Shown here: positions 41,275 to 50,433 of the stretch, piece after piece | Layout of the letters: the number at the start of each line of letters is the position of its first letter | Position numbering within the stretch: position 1 is the first letter of the stretch | Source of the DNA: an uncultured Pelagibacteraceae bacterium | GTDB lineage: Bacteria > Pseudomonadota > Alphaproteobacteria > Pelagibacterales > Pelagibacteraceae | DNA: 64,000 bases | Assembly: GCA_902524945.1 (NCBI GenBank) | Contig: CABZFF010000003.1 | Location: 1 to 64,000 of the forward strand | Direction of reading: 5' to 3' | Notes under the pieces: model-generated | Database searches by the model: none | What the model was told of the DNA's origin: nothing | The model's input: the letters and a program-made list of their open reading frames with translations, nothing else | Position numbers and translations under genes: made by a program

Positions 41275-42226
41275 ACTTAAAAAAATTTCAGGAGACGCAT
41301 CATTTAGAGAATTTTACAGATTACAAAAAGGAAAGTATACATCAATTATAATTCAAGCTAAAAAAGAAAAATTTAAAAATTTAATTACCTATATTGTCGT
41401 TAACAAAATTTTGGCAAAATATAAAATATACTCACCAAAGTTGATAACTAATCATTATGAGCACAATATTATTGAGATTACTGATTTGGGACAAAAGTCT
41501 TTTTACGATTTAATTATTAAAAAAAAAAATAAATTTAACGATTACAAAGATCTCATTAAGGTTATTATAAAACTACAAAATATAAAGTTACAACGAAATT
41601 ATAATTTAGGTAAATTCAAAATTAATTTTCAAAATTACTCAATTAAAAATCTTCATAAAGAATCTGATTTATTTTTTGATTGGTATTTAAAGTATTGTTT
41701 CAAAAGTTCAAATTTAAAAAAGATTAAAAATATTCTTAAAAAAGAATTGACAAAAGTTTATAAAAAACTCTATTTTCAAAATAATACTTTTGTTCATAGA
41801 GATTTTCATGCATCAAATATAATGGTTAATAAAAATAAACTTGGTTTGATCGATAGCCAGGATGCGATAATTGGAAATCCGTTATATGATGTTGCATCAT
41901 TAATTGATGATGTAAGAATAAAACTGCCTTCAAAATTACAAGAAAGATTATTAAATTTTTATTATTACAAATCAAAATTAAAAAAGGAGGAATACAAAAA
42001 TTTAAAAAATGATTTTGAAATATTATCTCTTCAAAGAAATTTAAAAATTCTTGGAATATTCGTAAGACTTTTTAAAAGAGATGGTAAACCTAATTATCTT
42101 AAATATTTACCTTATACTTGGAGTTTAATTGAGAGACGTCTTAAAAATCCTGTCTTAAAGAATCTGAATTTATTATTTAAAAAATATCTTAAAATTCGAA
42201 AATTGAAAAAAATAAATAATTTATGA
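41264..42226 (+). CDS. amgK: AmgK-like sugar kinase (phosphotransferase family)
   Basis: The 320-residue aminoglycoside-phosphotransferase-fold kinase has catalytic HRDFHASNIMV with D180 and N185, and the metal-binding LIDSQDAIIGNP with D197. AmgK phosphorylates N-acetylmuramic acid or N-acetylglucosamine at C1 during peptidoglycan recycling, feeding MurU. The assignment rests mainly on position: it overlaps tsaE by 11 nt and murU by 4 nt. The sequence is lysine-rich and diverged, so the family is secure and the substrate inferred. Confidence 0.8.
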   Translation: MNYKLKKISGDASFREFYRLQKGKYTSIIIQAKKEKFKNLITYIVVNKILAKYKIYSPKLITNHYEHNIIEITDLGQKSFYDLIIKKKNKFNDYKDLIKVIIKLQNIKLQRNYNLGKFKINFQNYSIKNLHKESDLFFDWYLKYCFKSSNLKKIKNILKKELTKVYKKLYFQNNTFVHRDFHASNIMVNKNKLGLIDSQDAIIGNPLYDVASLIDDVRIKLPSKLQERLLNFYYYKSKLKKEEYKNLKNDFEILSLQRNLKILGIFVRLFKRDGKPNYLKYLPYTWSLIERRLKNPVLKNLNLLFKKYLKIRKLKKINNL

Positions 42227-42921
42227 AAATAAAACACGGGATGATATTAGCCGCGGGTTTAGGAAAAAGAATGCAACCACTTACTAATAAAAAACCAAAG
42301 CCATTATTAGAAATAAGAGGCAGCACTCTTCTTGAGAGAGCAATCAATCTTTTAATTAATCATGGTGTAGAAGAGATAACCGTAAATATTCATCATCTTG
42401 CAAATCAAATTGAAAAATTTATTTCAGATTTTAAATCAGAGGTTAAAATTAAAATGTCAAATGAACAAGATTTATTATTAAATACTGGTGGTGGAGTGAA
42501 AAAAGGAACAAAAGAATTTAAGGATTACCCCTTTTTTGTAATTAATCCAGATACACTTTGGAGTAATAAATATTCAGAAGAAATACAATCTTTAGAAAAA
42601 GTATATTTCACGAATAAAAGACCAAGTTTATTAATGGTAAAAAAAGAATTATCTTTTGATAATTCTTTCAAGGGTGACTTTAATTTAAAAAATAATTTAA
42701 TTTCTAAAGATGAACAGAACCAATATATTTTTACTGGCCTGCAAATAATGAAAAATGATCATTTAGCTTTTATAAATAAAAATATTTTTCCTATGAATGA
42801 AGTTTGGACAAAATTAATAAACGAAAACAATCTAGGTGGGTTGGAAAGTAATCAAAAATTTTACCATTTAAATACCTTAGAAATGTTTGAAAAAATATCT
42901 TCTTTAAGTTCTATTGATTGA
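42223..42921 (+). CDS. murU: MurU-like nucleotidyltransferase
   Basis: Sugar-1-phosphate nucleotidyltransferase of 232 residues. The N-terminal MILAAGLGKRMQPLTNKKPKPL is the nucleotide-binding signature, INPDTLW the metal-binding region and FTGLQIM a later motif. MurU makes UDP-MurNAc from MurNAc-1-phosphate, bypassing de novo synthesis (and fosfomycin). It overlaps the AmgK-like kinase by 4 nt, supporting the pathway. Its 3' end overlaps convergent gpmA by 11 nt. Confidence 0.85.
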   Translation: MKIKHGMILAAGLGKRMQPLTNKKPKPLLEIRGSTLLERAINLLINHGVEEITVNIHHLANQIEKFISDFKSEVKIKMSNEQDLLLNTGGGVKKGTKEFKDYPFFVINPDTLWSNKYSEEIQSLEKVYFTNKRPSLLMVKKELSFDNSFKGDFNLKNNLISKDEQNQYIFTGLQIMKNDHLAFINKNIFPMNEVWTKLINENNLGGLESNQKFYHLNTLEMFEKISSLSSID

Positions 42922-43630
42922 AAATTATATTTTTACTTCTAGACTCATCCAGATAATAATATTTTTTAATTTTTAATTTATTATCAAAATCAATTACCAG
43001 CGGATTTCCAGTAGGAATCTCCAATTCATTAATTTTTGTATCTGAAATCCTAAATAAATATTTACACAAAGCTCTTAATGAATTTCCATGAGCTGAAATT
43101 AAAATATTTTTTCCATTTTCTAAATTTTTGTTTATTTCAATTTCATAAAAAGGAATTACTCTTTCGTAAGTATTCTTTAAGGACTCGGTTAATGGAATTT
43201 TATTTTTTGGAATTCCGCCGTTTAAAGGGCTAAAATTTTTAAGGTAATTACTATCCTTAGTCATTAGAGGAGGCGCCACATCCCAAGATCTTCTGTATTT
43301 TTTAAATTGTTCTTCACCAATTTTTTTTTTTGTTTCTTCCTTATTTAAACCAGTTAATGAACCATAATGTCTCTCATTTAGTTCCCAAGCTGTGTTAAAC
43401 TTCATAGATAAATTTAATGTTTTTAATATAATCGTGAGTGTTTCAATTGCTCTTTTAAGATAAGAAGTATAACTAATATCTATTTTAATATTTAATTTAC
43501 TAATTAATTCACCGGACTTTTTAGCTTCTTCTTTACCATTCTCTGAAAGCTCAACATCTACCCAGCCCGTAAATCTATTTTCAGCATTCCAGGTACTCTG
43601 CCCATGTCTTGTTAAGATTAATTTACTCAT
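42911..43630 (-). CDS. gpmA: 2,3-bisphosphoglycerate-dependent phosphoglycerate mutase
   Basis: Interconverts 3- and 2-phosphoglycerate. The 239 residues have LTRHGQSTWNAENRFTGW with phospho-histidine H9, ELNERHYGSLTGLNKEE, and the second catalytic histidine in ISAHGNSLRALCKYL. Slightly shorter than E. coli GpmA (250). It is transcribed opposite to murU (11-nt overlap) and divergent from the VanZ-like gene (40-bp gap). Confidence 0.95.
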   Translation of the reverse strand: MSKLILTRHGQSTWNAENRFTGWVDVELSENGKEEAKKSGELISKLNIKIDISYTSYLKRAIETLTIILKTLNLSMKFNTAWELNERHYGSLTGLNKEETKKKIGEEQFKKYRRSWDVAPPLMTKDSNYLKNFSPLNGGIPKNKIPLTESLKNTYERVIPFYEIEINKNLENGKNILISAHGNSLRALCKYLFRISDTKINELEIPTGNPLVIDFDNKLKIKKYYYLDESRSKNIIFNQ

Positions 43631-43670
43631 ATAATTTAGTTAAGTTATTATGTACTATATTAAAATCTAA

Positions 43671-44063
43671 ATGAAAAATATTATCTTCTCTACTTCAAAA
43701 TATTTATTCTATTTTTCATTTATAATTCTACTAATTCTTTATTTGTTCCCAGGAAGTTTAATTGGTTATTTTTTATACGGTAATTTAGGAAAACAACCTA
43801 ATTTTATTTCAAATCCAATAGGTACCTCTATTAATCATTTAGTATTCTTTTTCTATTTAAGTATTTTAGGTTTTATATTTCGAAGTAATCAAAGAAAATT
43901 TTTAAATAGCTTTTCCTTTTTATTTTTAATTTCAATAATTTTTGAATTATTACATTATTTTATTCCTAATAGAGCATTTGAACTAAATGATTTATATGCA
44001 AATAGCTCGGGAGTATTACTGGCTTATTTAATATTTAAGCCTTTTAGGAAAACTAGGAACTAA
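43671..44063 (+). CDS. VanZ-like membrane protein
   Basis: A 130-residue protein with four hydrophobic segments. Its INHLVFFFYL and FELLHYFIPNRAFELNDLYANSSGVLL segments match the VanZ-like family (conserved histidine and NDxxAN pattern). VanZ-family function is largely unknown outside teicoplanin resistance. The stop is directly followed by the nuclease gene, suggesting one transcript. Confidence 0.75.
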   Translation: MKNIIFSTSKYLFYFSFIILLILYLFPGSLIGYFLYGNLGKQPNFISNPIGTSINHLVFFFYLSILGFIFRSNQRKFLNSFSFLFLISIIFELLHYFIPNRAFELNDLYANSSGVLLAYLIFKPFRKTRN

Positions 44064-44561
44064 ATGCCTTTGCGTTTTATAATTTTATTTTTGACTTTTT
44101 TCTCAAATACAATAGCAGAAGAAATATCTGGTGTTCCTAAAATCGTAGATGGAGATACTATTCATATAAATGATAAAAAATTTAGACTAGAAGGTATAGA
44201 TGCCCCAGAAATGAGGCAACAATGTAAAAAAGAGTCTTTAAAAATTTCATCTACAATTGGTTTCACATTTTACAAAGATTATAGCTGCGGGAAAGTTTCA
44301 AAAGAAAAATTAATAAGCAAAATTCGTGGATCAAAAATAAAATGTATATTTACAACTAAAGACAAATACAAAAGATATATTGCTACATGTTATAAGGAAA
44401 AAATAAACTTAAATCAGTGGATGGTAAGAAATGGATACGCAATAGCATATAGAAGATACTCAAAAAAATACGTGCCAGATGAGGATTTTGCTAAAGAAAA
44501 CAAATTAGGATTATGGCAAGGGAAGTTTATAAAACCAGAAAAATGGAGAAAGCTTAACTAA
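44064..44561 (+). CDS. Secreted thermonuclease-like (SNase) protein
   Basis: The 165 residues start with a signal peptide (about 1-18) and then the staphylococcal-nuclease fold: KIVDGDTIHINDKKFRLEGIDAPEMRQ with metal-binding aspartates and a catalytic arginine, KYKRYIATCYKEKINLNQWMVRNGYA and a final KLGLWQGKF. Four cysteines could form disulfides in the periplasm. It would degrade extracellular or periplasmic nucleic acid. Confidence 0.85.
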   Translation: MPLRFIILFLTFFSNTIAEEISGVPKIVDGDTIHINDKKFRLEGIDAPEMRQQCKKESLKISSTIGFTFYKDYSCGKVSKEKLISKIRGSKIKCIFTTKDKYKRYIATCYKEKINLNQWMVRNGYAIAYRRYSKKYVPDEDFAKENKLGLWQGKFIKPEKWRKLN

Positions 44562-44581
44562 TTTTTAGTATAAATTACTAA

Positions 44582-45181
44582 GTGATTCCTTTTAAAAAAA
44601 TAACATTTTTTTTAATTTTTTTTATTTTAAGTGCATGTTCGTCAATTCCAAAAAATACTCAAAATAGTTGTGCTATCTTTGAAGAGAGATATTTGTGGTA
44701 CAAACATTCTAAGGCTTCCTTTGAAAAATGGGGAGCGCCTATTCATTTACAATTAGCTTTTGTCAAAAAAGAAAGCGACTTTAATTGGCTCGCAAAACCT
44801 CCAAGGACTAAATTATTTAAAGTAATTCCATTTAAAAGACCTTCATCTTCATTTGGATATTCCCAAGCGGTTAAGGGAACTTGGGAACAATATAAAAGAG
44901 AAACAAATAATCCACTTGCCACAAGAGCAAGATTCAAAGACTCAGTAGATTTTATAGGATGGTACATCCATAAAACAAATAAAATATTAAAAATTTCAAA
45001 AAAAGATCCTTATCGACAGTATTTAGCTTATTATAAAGGCTGGGGAGATTACAAAAATTATTCAAAAGACAAAAAGGCCATTATATACGCAAAGTCAGTC
45101 AAGGATATGGCAAGCAAATATAGAAAACAATTAACACTCTGTAAAAAAAATCTAGATAAAAACAAATATATTATTTTTTAA
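44582..45181 (+). CDS. Transglycosylase-like lipoprotein
   Basis: The 199 residues start at GTG with a lipoprotein signal ending in LSAC (lipidation Cys about residue 19). The mature part resembles a lytic transglycosylase fold: HLQLAFVKKESDF holds a glutamate at the catalytic position, SSSFGYSQAVKGTWEQYK recalls the G-x-Q segment, and YLAYYKGWGDY the Tyr-rich region. A peptidoglycan-cutting role is inferred; the glutamate context is atypical. The tail overlaps convergent RND gene by 11 nt. Confidence 0.7.
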   Translation: MIPFKKITFFLIFFILSACSSIPKNTQNSCAIFEERYLWYKHSKASFEKWGAPIHLQLAFVKKESDFNWLAKPPRTKLFKVIPFKRPSSSFGYSQAVKGTWEQYKRETNNPLATRARFKDSVDFIGWYIHKTNKILKISKKDPYRQYLAYYKGWGDYKNYSKDKKAIIYAKSVKDMASKYRKQLTLCKKNLDKNKYIIF

Positions 45182-48100
45182 GCTGTTTCTGTAGCTCAAT
45201 TTCAACAGCATCAATCCTCTTAGTTCCTCTTCCTATAATTGTATAAACAGTAGGAATTACGTAGAGAGTAAAAAATGTTGAGAATAACATTCCACCAAAT
45301 ATTGTTATACCAACAGTTAATCGACTTGCAGCACCAGGTCCAGTTCCAAAAATTAGTGGTAAAACTCCAATAATTGTCGAGATACTTGTCATGAGAATAG
45401 GTCTTAGCCTTATAGCGGCAGCTTCAAATACAGCAACTTCTAAACTTTTTCCTTCCTTCCTTAACTGATTTGCAAATTCTACAATTAGGATACCATTTTT
45501 AGCTGAGAGACCGATCAAAATGATTAATGCTATCTGACTATAAACATTCAATGAAGACCCAACTACTAATAAACCAATTAATCCACCAAGAATAGCCATA
45601 GGCACAGTTAACATAATTGTCAGTGGATGCCTCCAGCTTTCAAATTGAGCACTCATGGCTAGGTATGCAGTAATTAACGCTAAAGCAAATATTACATAAA
45701 GTTCAGTGTTAGTTTTTTTATACTCCTCGCTTTCACCTTTATAAGCAATTTTTGCTTGAGGTGTATTTTGTTCAACAACACCCACTAAAAACTTTAGAGC
45801 CTCATCAAGCGAATAGTCTCCCACAAGTCTTGCCGAGATAGTAACTGCTTTTTGTCTATTGTATCTTGCTAGGAATGGCGATTGTCCCTCTTCATCGTAT
45901 GCAACTAAGTTTGACACAGATACAAGCTTTCCATTGTTTTTAGATCTTACAAAAACTTTACTTATACTATCTGGCTCTTGTCTATCTTTGATATCGCCTT
46001 GCAAAATTATAGAATATTCTTTTCCATCCCTTGTAAAGTTTGTAACTCTTTTAGAACCAAAAATTGTTTCTATAGTTTTTCCAATATCTTCTGTCGAAAC
46101 ACCTAGATCAGCGGCTTTTTTTTGATCTATTTTTACATTTAATTGAGGTTTATTCAGATCAAAGTCATCTTGAATAGAAGTAAGACCAGGATTTTTTCTT
46201 GCTTCTTTTTTAATTATCTCTTTCCACTCAATTAATTGATCATATGTATTACCTAAAACAACAAATTGAACAGGACTTTCTATTCCGCCAGTCCTTATTC
46301 CCTGAGGCATTATTGGAAAAGCCAAAACACCCGGTACTCTCGCAATTTTTCCAAAAGACTCTCTCATTATCTCAACACCGTGACGATCTCTTTTAGCCCA
46401 AGGCTCTAAGAGAACAATTATAAATCCACTATTTACTTGTTTAGCAGACTTTCCAAAACCAGGAACTCGCATGATTAATTTTCTATATTCACCTTTACCT
46501 ACACTTGGAAGCAACAATTCCTCGATTTCTTCTGCTCTATCTTTGGTAAAATTAAAACCAGACCCTTGTGGAGCCTTTACAATTACAAAAAATGCCCCTC
46601 TATCTTCAGGAGCAATCAATTCTTTCTTAGCAAAATTAAAAAAAAATATTGTTAATGCAAGAGTTCCAAATAAAAAAATAGTTATTGTTTTTCTTTTTTT
46701 TATCCAATTTAAAAGTGAAACTTTATAAAGATAAGTGAGATCCTTCAAAAACTTCTCAAATTTTAAAACAATTTTTGATTTTTGCATATCTTTTTGCAAA
46801 AATTTACTTGCCAACATTGGACTTAATGATAACGCAACAAAGCTAGAAATGATCACAGCTGATGCAAGAGTAATCGCTGTTTGAGTAAAAAGAACTCCTG
46901 TAATTCCTTTAATAAAAATTAGAGGAACAAATACTGCTACTAAAACAACAGTTGTAGCTATTATTGCAAATGATACTTGCTTGGCACCTTTGTAAGCTGC
47001 AACTAAAGGTGTATCGCCTAACTCTATTCTTCTTACTATGTTTTCAAGCATCACAATGGCATCATCAACCACAATACCGATAGCTAGCACTAAGGCCATC
47101 AATGTAAAAAGGTTAATCGAAAAATCAAAAATATAAATTGATAAAAAAGTTGAGATTAATGAAACAGGCAAAGCTATTAATGGGACAACCAAAGCTCTAA
47201 GGTTGCCTAGAAATAGATAAATAATAATAGTCACTAATATTAATGCAATAATCAGTGTTTTATAAACTTCCTTAATAGCAGATTTTATATAATTACTTCT
47301 ATCAAATGAAACTTCCAAGATAGTGCCTGGTGGCAAACTTGGCTTTAGTTCTTTTATCTTTTTTTTTATCCCATTAGCTACAGCGATAGTGTTTGCATCA
47401 GATTGTTGATATATCCCTATACCAACCACTTGCTTTCCGTTGCCTTTAAAAAGAGTTCTTGTTGACTCAGCTCCTAATTCGATTCTTGAAACATCTGATA
47501 ATGTTATAATTGAACCGTCTTTAGCTCTTTTTAGCGGTAGATTTTTATAATTCTCAACTTCTTTATAAGCTTTATCGAGTTTTATAGTTAGATCGATATC
47601 TCTTGACTCAATTCGTCCAGCTGGGAATTCTGTATTTTCACTTCTTAAGACTGCTTCCACTTCTTGAGTGGTTAGATCTCTTGCAGCTAAAGCTATTGGA
47701 TCTAACCAAATCCTAAGTGAAAGTTCACGTTGACCACCAAGGCGTACTCTACCTACGCCATCAACAGTAGAAAAAGTATCTGTTAAATATCGATCGGCGT
47801 AATCAGTTAATTCTAAATCTGTCATTGTTTCAGAATTGAAAGACAACCACATAGTAGTTCTCATACCCGCGCTTTGTTTAAAAATTTCAGGCTGTTCCGC
47901 ACCTTCTGGTAAATTATCTAGCACTCTAGATACAGAGCTTCTTACATCGTTAGCAACGTCATCTAAGTTTAAACTCGTTTTAAATGTGAGTGTTATTCTT
48001 GAACTTTCATCTTCACTAAATGAATCTATCGTTTCTAACCCAGGTGTTCCTCCAACAAAATCTTCGATTTTTTGAGTTATTTGAGTATCAACAATTTCTG

Positions 48101-48266
48101 CCGATGCACCTCTATAATCAGTTTGAATTGTTACAACAGGAGGCTGCACATCAGGAAGTTCATCAGTTGGAATTTCTTGGAAAGTTACAAGACCAAATAT
48201 CACCAGTACTAAGCTCATTACTGAAGCTACGACAGGTCTTTTGATAGATAGGTCCGTTAAAAACAT
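45171..48266 (-). CDS. RND-family efflux transporter permease
   Basis: Proton-driven inner-membrane pump of the AcrB/MexB (HAE-1) family. Among 1031 residues are LSIKRPVVASVMSLVL at the first membrane helix, the paired proton-relay aspartates in IGIVVDDAIVMLENI (TM4), the TM10 lysine in LSAKNGILIVEFANQLR, and two large periplasmic loops. The adaptor gene ends 1 nt upstream. No TolC-type outer-membrane gene is present here. The substrate is unknown; such pumps export hydrophobic compounds. Confidence 0.95.
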   Translation of the reverse strand: MFLTDLSIKRPVVASVMSLVLVIFGLVTFQEIPTDELPDVQPPVVTIQTDYRGASAEIVDTQITQKIEDFVGGTPGLETIDSFSEDESSRITLTFKTSLNLDDVANDVRSSVSRVLDNLPEGAEQPEIFKQSAGMRTTMWLSFNSETMTDLELTDYADRYLTDTFSTVDGVGRVRLGGQRELSLRIWLDPIALAARDLTTQEVEAVLRSENTEFPAGRIESRDIDLTIKLDKAYKEVENYKNLPLKRAKDGSIITLSDVSRIELGAESTRTLFKGNGKQVVGIGIYQQSDANTIAVANGIKKKIKELKPSLPPGTILEVSFDRSNYIKSAIKEVYKTLIIALILVTIIIYLFLGNLRALVVPLIALPVSLISTFLSIYIFDFSINLFTLMALVLAIGIVVDDAIVMLENIVRRIELGDTPLVAAYKGAKQVSFAIIATTVVLVAVFVPLIFIKGITGVLFTQTAITLASAVIISSFVALSLSPMLASKFLQKDMQKSKIVLKFEKFLKDLTYLYKVSLLNWIKKRKTITIFLFGTLALTIFFFNFAKKELIAPEDRGAFFVIVKAPQGSGFNFTKDRAEEIEELLLPSVGKGEYRKLIMRVPGFGKSAKQVNSGFIIVLLEPWAKRDRHGVEIMRESFGKIARVPGVLAFPIMPQGIRTGGIESPVQFVVLGNTYDQLIEWKEIIKKEARKNPGLTSIQDDFDLNKPQLNVKIDQKKAADLGVSTEDIGKTIETIFGSKRVTNFTRDGKEYSIILQGDIKDRQEPDSISKVFVRSKNNGKLVSVSNLVAYDEEGQSPFLARYNRQKAVTISARLVGDYSLDEALKFLVGVVEQNTPQAKIAYKGESEEYKKTNTELYVIFALALITAYLAMSAQFESWRHPLTIMLTVPMAILGGLIGLLVVGSSLNVYSQIALIILIGLSAKNGILIVEFANQLRKEGKSLEVAVFEAAAIRLRPILMTSISTIIGVLPLIFGTGPGAASRLTVGITIFGGMLFSTFFTLYVIPTVYTIIGRGTKRIDAVEIELQKQLKK

Positions 48267-49139
48267 TTAATTATTTGGATTTATAATTTTGATTTTAGCG
48301 TTATTTCTTACTTTCGAGACACCTTCTGTAATAACAAGGTCACCTTCATTTATTCCTGATACAACAGAAACTTTCCCAAAATTTCTTTTACCAATTTCAA
48401 TGTTCTTTTTTTCAGCAGTTTCATCTCTTACTGTGTAAACAAAAGCTGTACTACCTTGAATCGTAACAGCGCTCTCAGGAACACCAACTTGATTAATTTC
48501 ACCGTATATAATTTTTACTGTCATTAATTGCCCCGGAATAATTTTGAAATCAGAATTATCAACTAAAACTCTAGATAAAATCGATCTTGTAGAAGGATCT
48601 ATTCTTGAGCTAATTGTTTGAATTTTACCCTTAAAAGTTTTTTTAAATGCTGAACTTGTTATTTCTGCTTTCAATCCTGGTTTAAGTATACTTACATAAT
48701 TCTCTGGAACTTTTATATCTATTACAATTTTTTTTAAATCATCCAAAGTTACTATTAAACTCTCTGAACCCAAAACTCCCTGGGCAATTTCTCTTTTCCC
48801 CAATTTACCGGCAAAATCTGCAATAACCTCTTCTCCACTTTTAAATCTGAGGATTATTTCACCTTTTTTTACAAATCTATTATCAATATTTAATTTTCCA
48901 GCAACTTCATTAGTTTTTATTCTATACGTTTTTGAATTTTGAGCTAATGCTGTCCCAAAAGTTTCTATACTTTTGTAAAATAAAGATCTCTCAACTTGCT
49001 CTACAATTACACCTGGTGCAGGCCTTACACTAAATTTTTTTTTGAAGTGTAGACCAATAAAATGCCTTGCAGCAATAATTGCAAAAATAGTAATAAAAAA
49101 AATAATTAAAAATACTTTTAATTTTGATGATGCTTTCAT
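48267..49139 (-). CDS. RND efflux periplasmic adaptor (membrane fusion protein)
   Basis: The 290 residues start at ATG 49139, 2 nt after the sulfurtransferase stop; a longer start inside that gene is less likely. An N-terminal membrane anchor (about 8-26) precedes a barrel-sandwich (lipoyl-like) domain and beta-barrel, with SRIDPSTRSILSRVLVDNSD and GQLMTVKIIYGE typical of MFP/HlyD-type adaptors. The lipoyl region is short and lacks an obvious long coiled-coil hairpin. The stop is directly followed by the RND pump gene. Confidence 0.9.
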   Translation of the reverse strand: MKASSKLKVFLIIFFITIFAIIAARHFIGLHFKKKFSVRPAPGVIVEQVERSLFYKSIETFGTALAQNSKTYRIKTNEVAGKLNIDNRFVKKGEIILRFKSGEEVIADFAGKLGKREIAQGVLGSESLIVTLDDLKKIVIDIKVPENYVSILKPGLKAEITSSAFKKTFKGKIQTISSRIDPSTRSILSRVLVDNSDFKIIPGQLMTVKIIYGEINQVGVPESAVTIQGSTAFVYTVRDETAEKKNIEIGKRNFGKVSVVSGINEGDLVITEGVSKVRNNAKIKIINPNN

Positions 49140-49141
49140 TT

Positions 49142-49954
49142 TTATTCTAATCCGTACTCCGACCATGAACCGTCATAGATAGTAGGTTTTTTACCACTTA
49201 TGATAGAATTAGCTAGCCCTAAAATACATGCCGTGACTCCAGATCCGCATGTAAAAGCAATATCTTTATCTTTATCTATTTCGTTCTGATCAAAAATCTT
49301 TATTAAATCTTCTTTTTTTTTGAAAGTTCTATCTTCATTTAAAAGTAATTGAAAAGGTATATTTTTAGATCCTTCAATGTGACCACTTTTTAATCCTTGT
49401 CGGGGTTCAGGAACCAAACCCAAATATCTTTCTTTGTTTCTAGCATCTATTAATTGAAATTTTTTATCTAAAATGTTTTTTATAACTTGAGTCTTATTAA
49501 TTACCATGGATAAATTTTCATTAGTTTCATAATTAGTTTTGGAGATTTTTATTATTTCTTTTGACACAGCTCTATTTTCCTTCAACCATTTAGTAAAATT
49601 CCCGTCTAAAACAGAAACTAGATCAGCATTATGTCCAAAGTAAATAAAAGTATACCAAACTCTGCAAGAACTAAAGACATCTGAATTATCATAAATAATT
49701 ATATGGTCAGAATTATTTATTCCCAAATTGGAAACAATGTTTCCCCATTGTTTATTTGAAGGAAGCATATGGGGTAACGAAGAATTTTTCTTTGAATTTT
49801 TATCAATATCAAAGAATATGGAGTTCTTTATATGATTTTCTTTAAACTCCTCTTCAGCATTTCTACCTGAGTTAGGTAAACACCAAGTAGCATCTAATAT
49901 TTTTACTCTTTTAATATTTTTCTCTAGCCATTCTGTAGTAACAAGCTGTCTCAT
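49142..49954 (-). CDS. sseA: 3-mercaptopyruvate sulfurtransferase (rhodanese)
   Basis: The 270 residues hold two rhodanese domains. The C-terminal one carries the active-site loop CGSGVTA with catalytic C236; this loop is typical of mercaptopyruvate rather than thiosulfate sulfurtransferases. The N-terminal domain contains LDATWCLPNSGR. It would transfer sulfur from mercaptopyruvate to an acceptor. It overlaps msrA by 1 nt and leads into the RND adaptor gene. Confidence 0.92.
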   Translation of the reverse strand: MRQLVTTEWLEKNIKRVKILDATWCLPNSGRNAEEEFKENHIKNSIFFDIDKNSKKNSSLPHMLPSNKQWGNIVSNLGINNSDHIIIYDNSDVFSSCRVWYTFIYFGHNADLVSVLDGNFTKWLKENRAVSKEIIKISKTNYETNENLSMVINKTQVIKNILDKKFQLIDARNKERYLGLVPEPRQGLKSGHIEGSKNIPFQLLLNEDRTFKKKEDLIKIFDQNEIDKDKDIAFTCGSGVTACILGLANSIISGKKPTIYDGSWSEYGLE

Positions 49955-50400
49955 TATCTATTTTTTTCTAAGTATTTTTGATGATACTCCTCTGCCTTAC
50001 AATAATTTTTGAGTTGAGAAATATTAGTTTGAATTTTCCCGTTTAGCTCTTTGTTAAATATTTCTAAAATTTCTTTAGCTTCAACTTTTTGAATATTATC
50101 TTCATAAAATATTTCACTTCGATATTGAGTTCCAACATCAGGGAATTGCATATCCTTTTGAGTGGGATCATGCATTTTAAAAAATAAATCTAAAATTTTT
50201 TTAAATGAAATTATTTTTTCATCAAAGGTCAGTCTAACAACTTCTGCATGACCAGTGTGACCTTTACATACTTCCTCATATGTAACTTTATCGGATAATC
50301 CACCAGCATAGCCGACCTCTGTTTCAATTATACCTGGCTTGTTTTTGAAGTTTTCCTCAGGTTTCCAAAAACAACCAAGAGCAAGTGTACATTTCTTCAT
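49954..50400 (-). CDS. msrA: Peptide methionine sulfoxide reductase MsrA
   Basis: Reduces methionine-S-sulfoxide. The 148 residues have the GCFW motif with catalytic C10, VGYAGG, YEEVCKGHTGHAEVV and HDPTQKDMQFPDVGTQYRS. The protein is on the short side; it ends at AEEYHQKYLEKNR, and a C-terminal resolving cysteine is not obvious after C136 (YCKAEEYHQKY). It is first in the msrA-sseA-adaptor-RND run. With KatG and MutM it adds to the oxidative-damage functions in the window. Confidence 0.94.
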   Translation of the reverse strand: MKKCTLALGCFWKPEENFKNKPGIIETEVGYAGGLSDKVTYEEVCKGHTGHAEVVRLTFDEKIISFKKILDLFFKMHDPTQKDMQFPDVGTQYRSEIFYEDNIQKVEAKEILEIFNKELNGKIQTNISQLKNYCKAEEYHQKYLEKNR

Positions 50401-50433
50401 AAAGTAATTATATAGAGTTGTGAGGATATTAAA

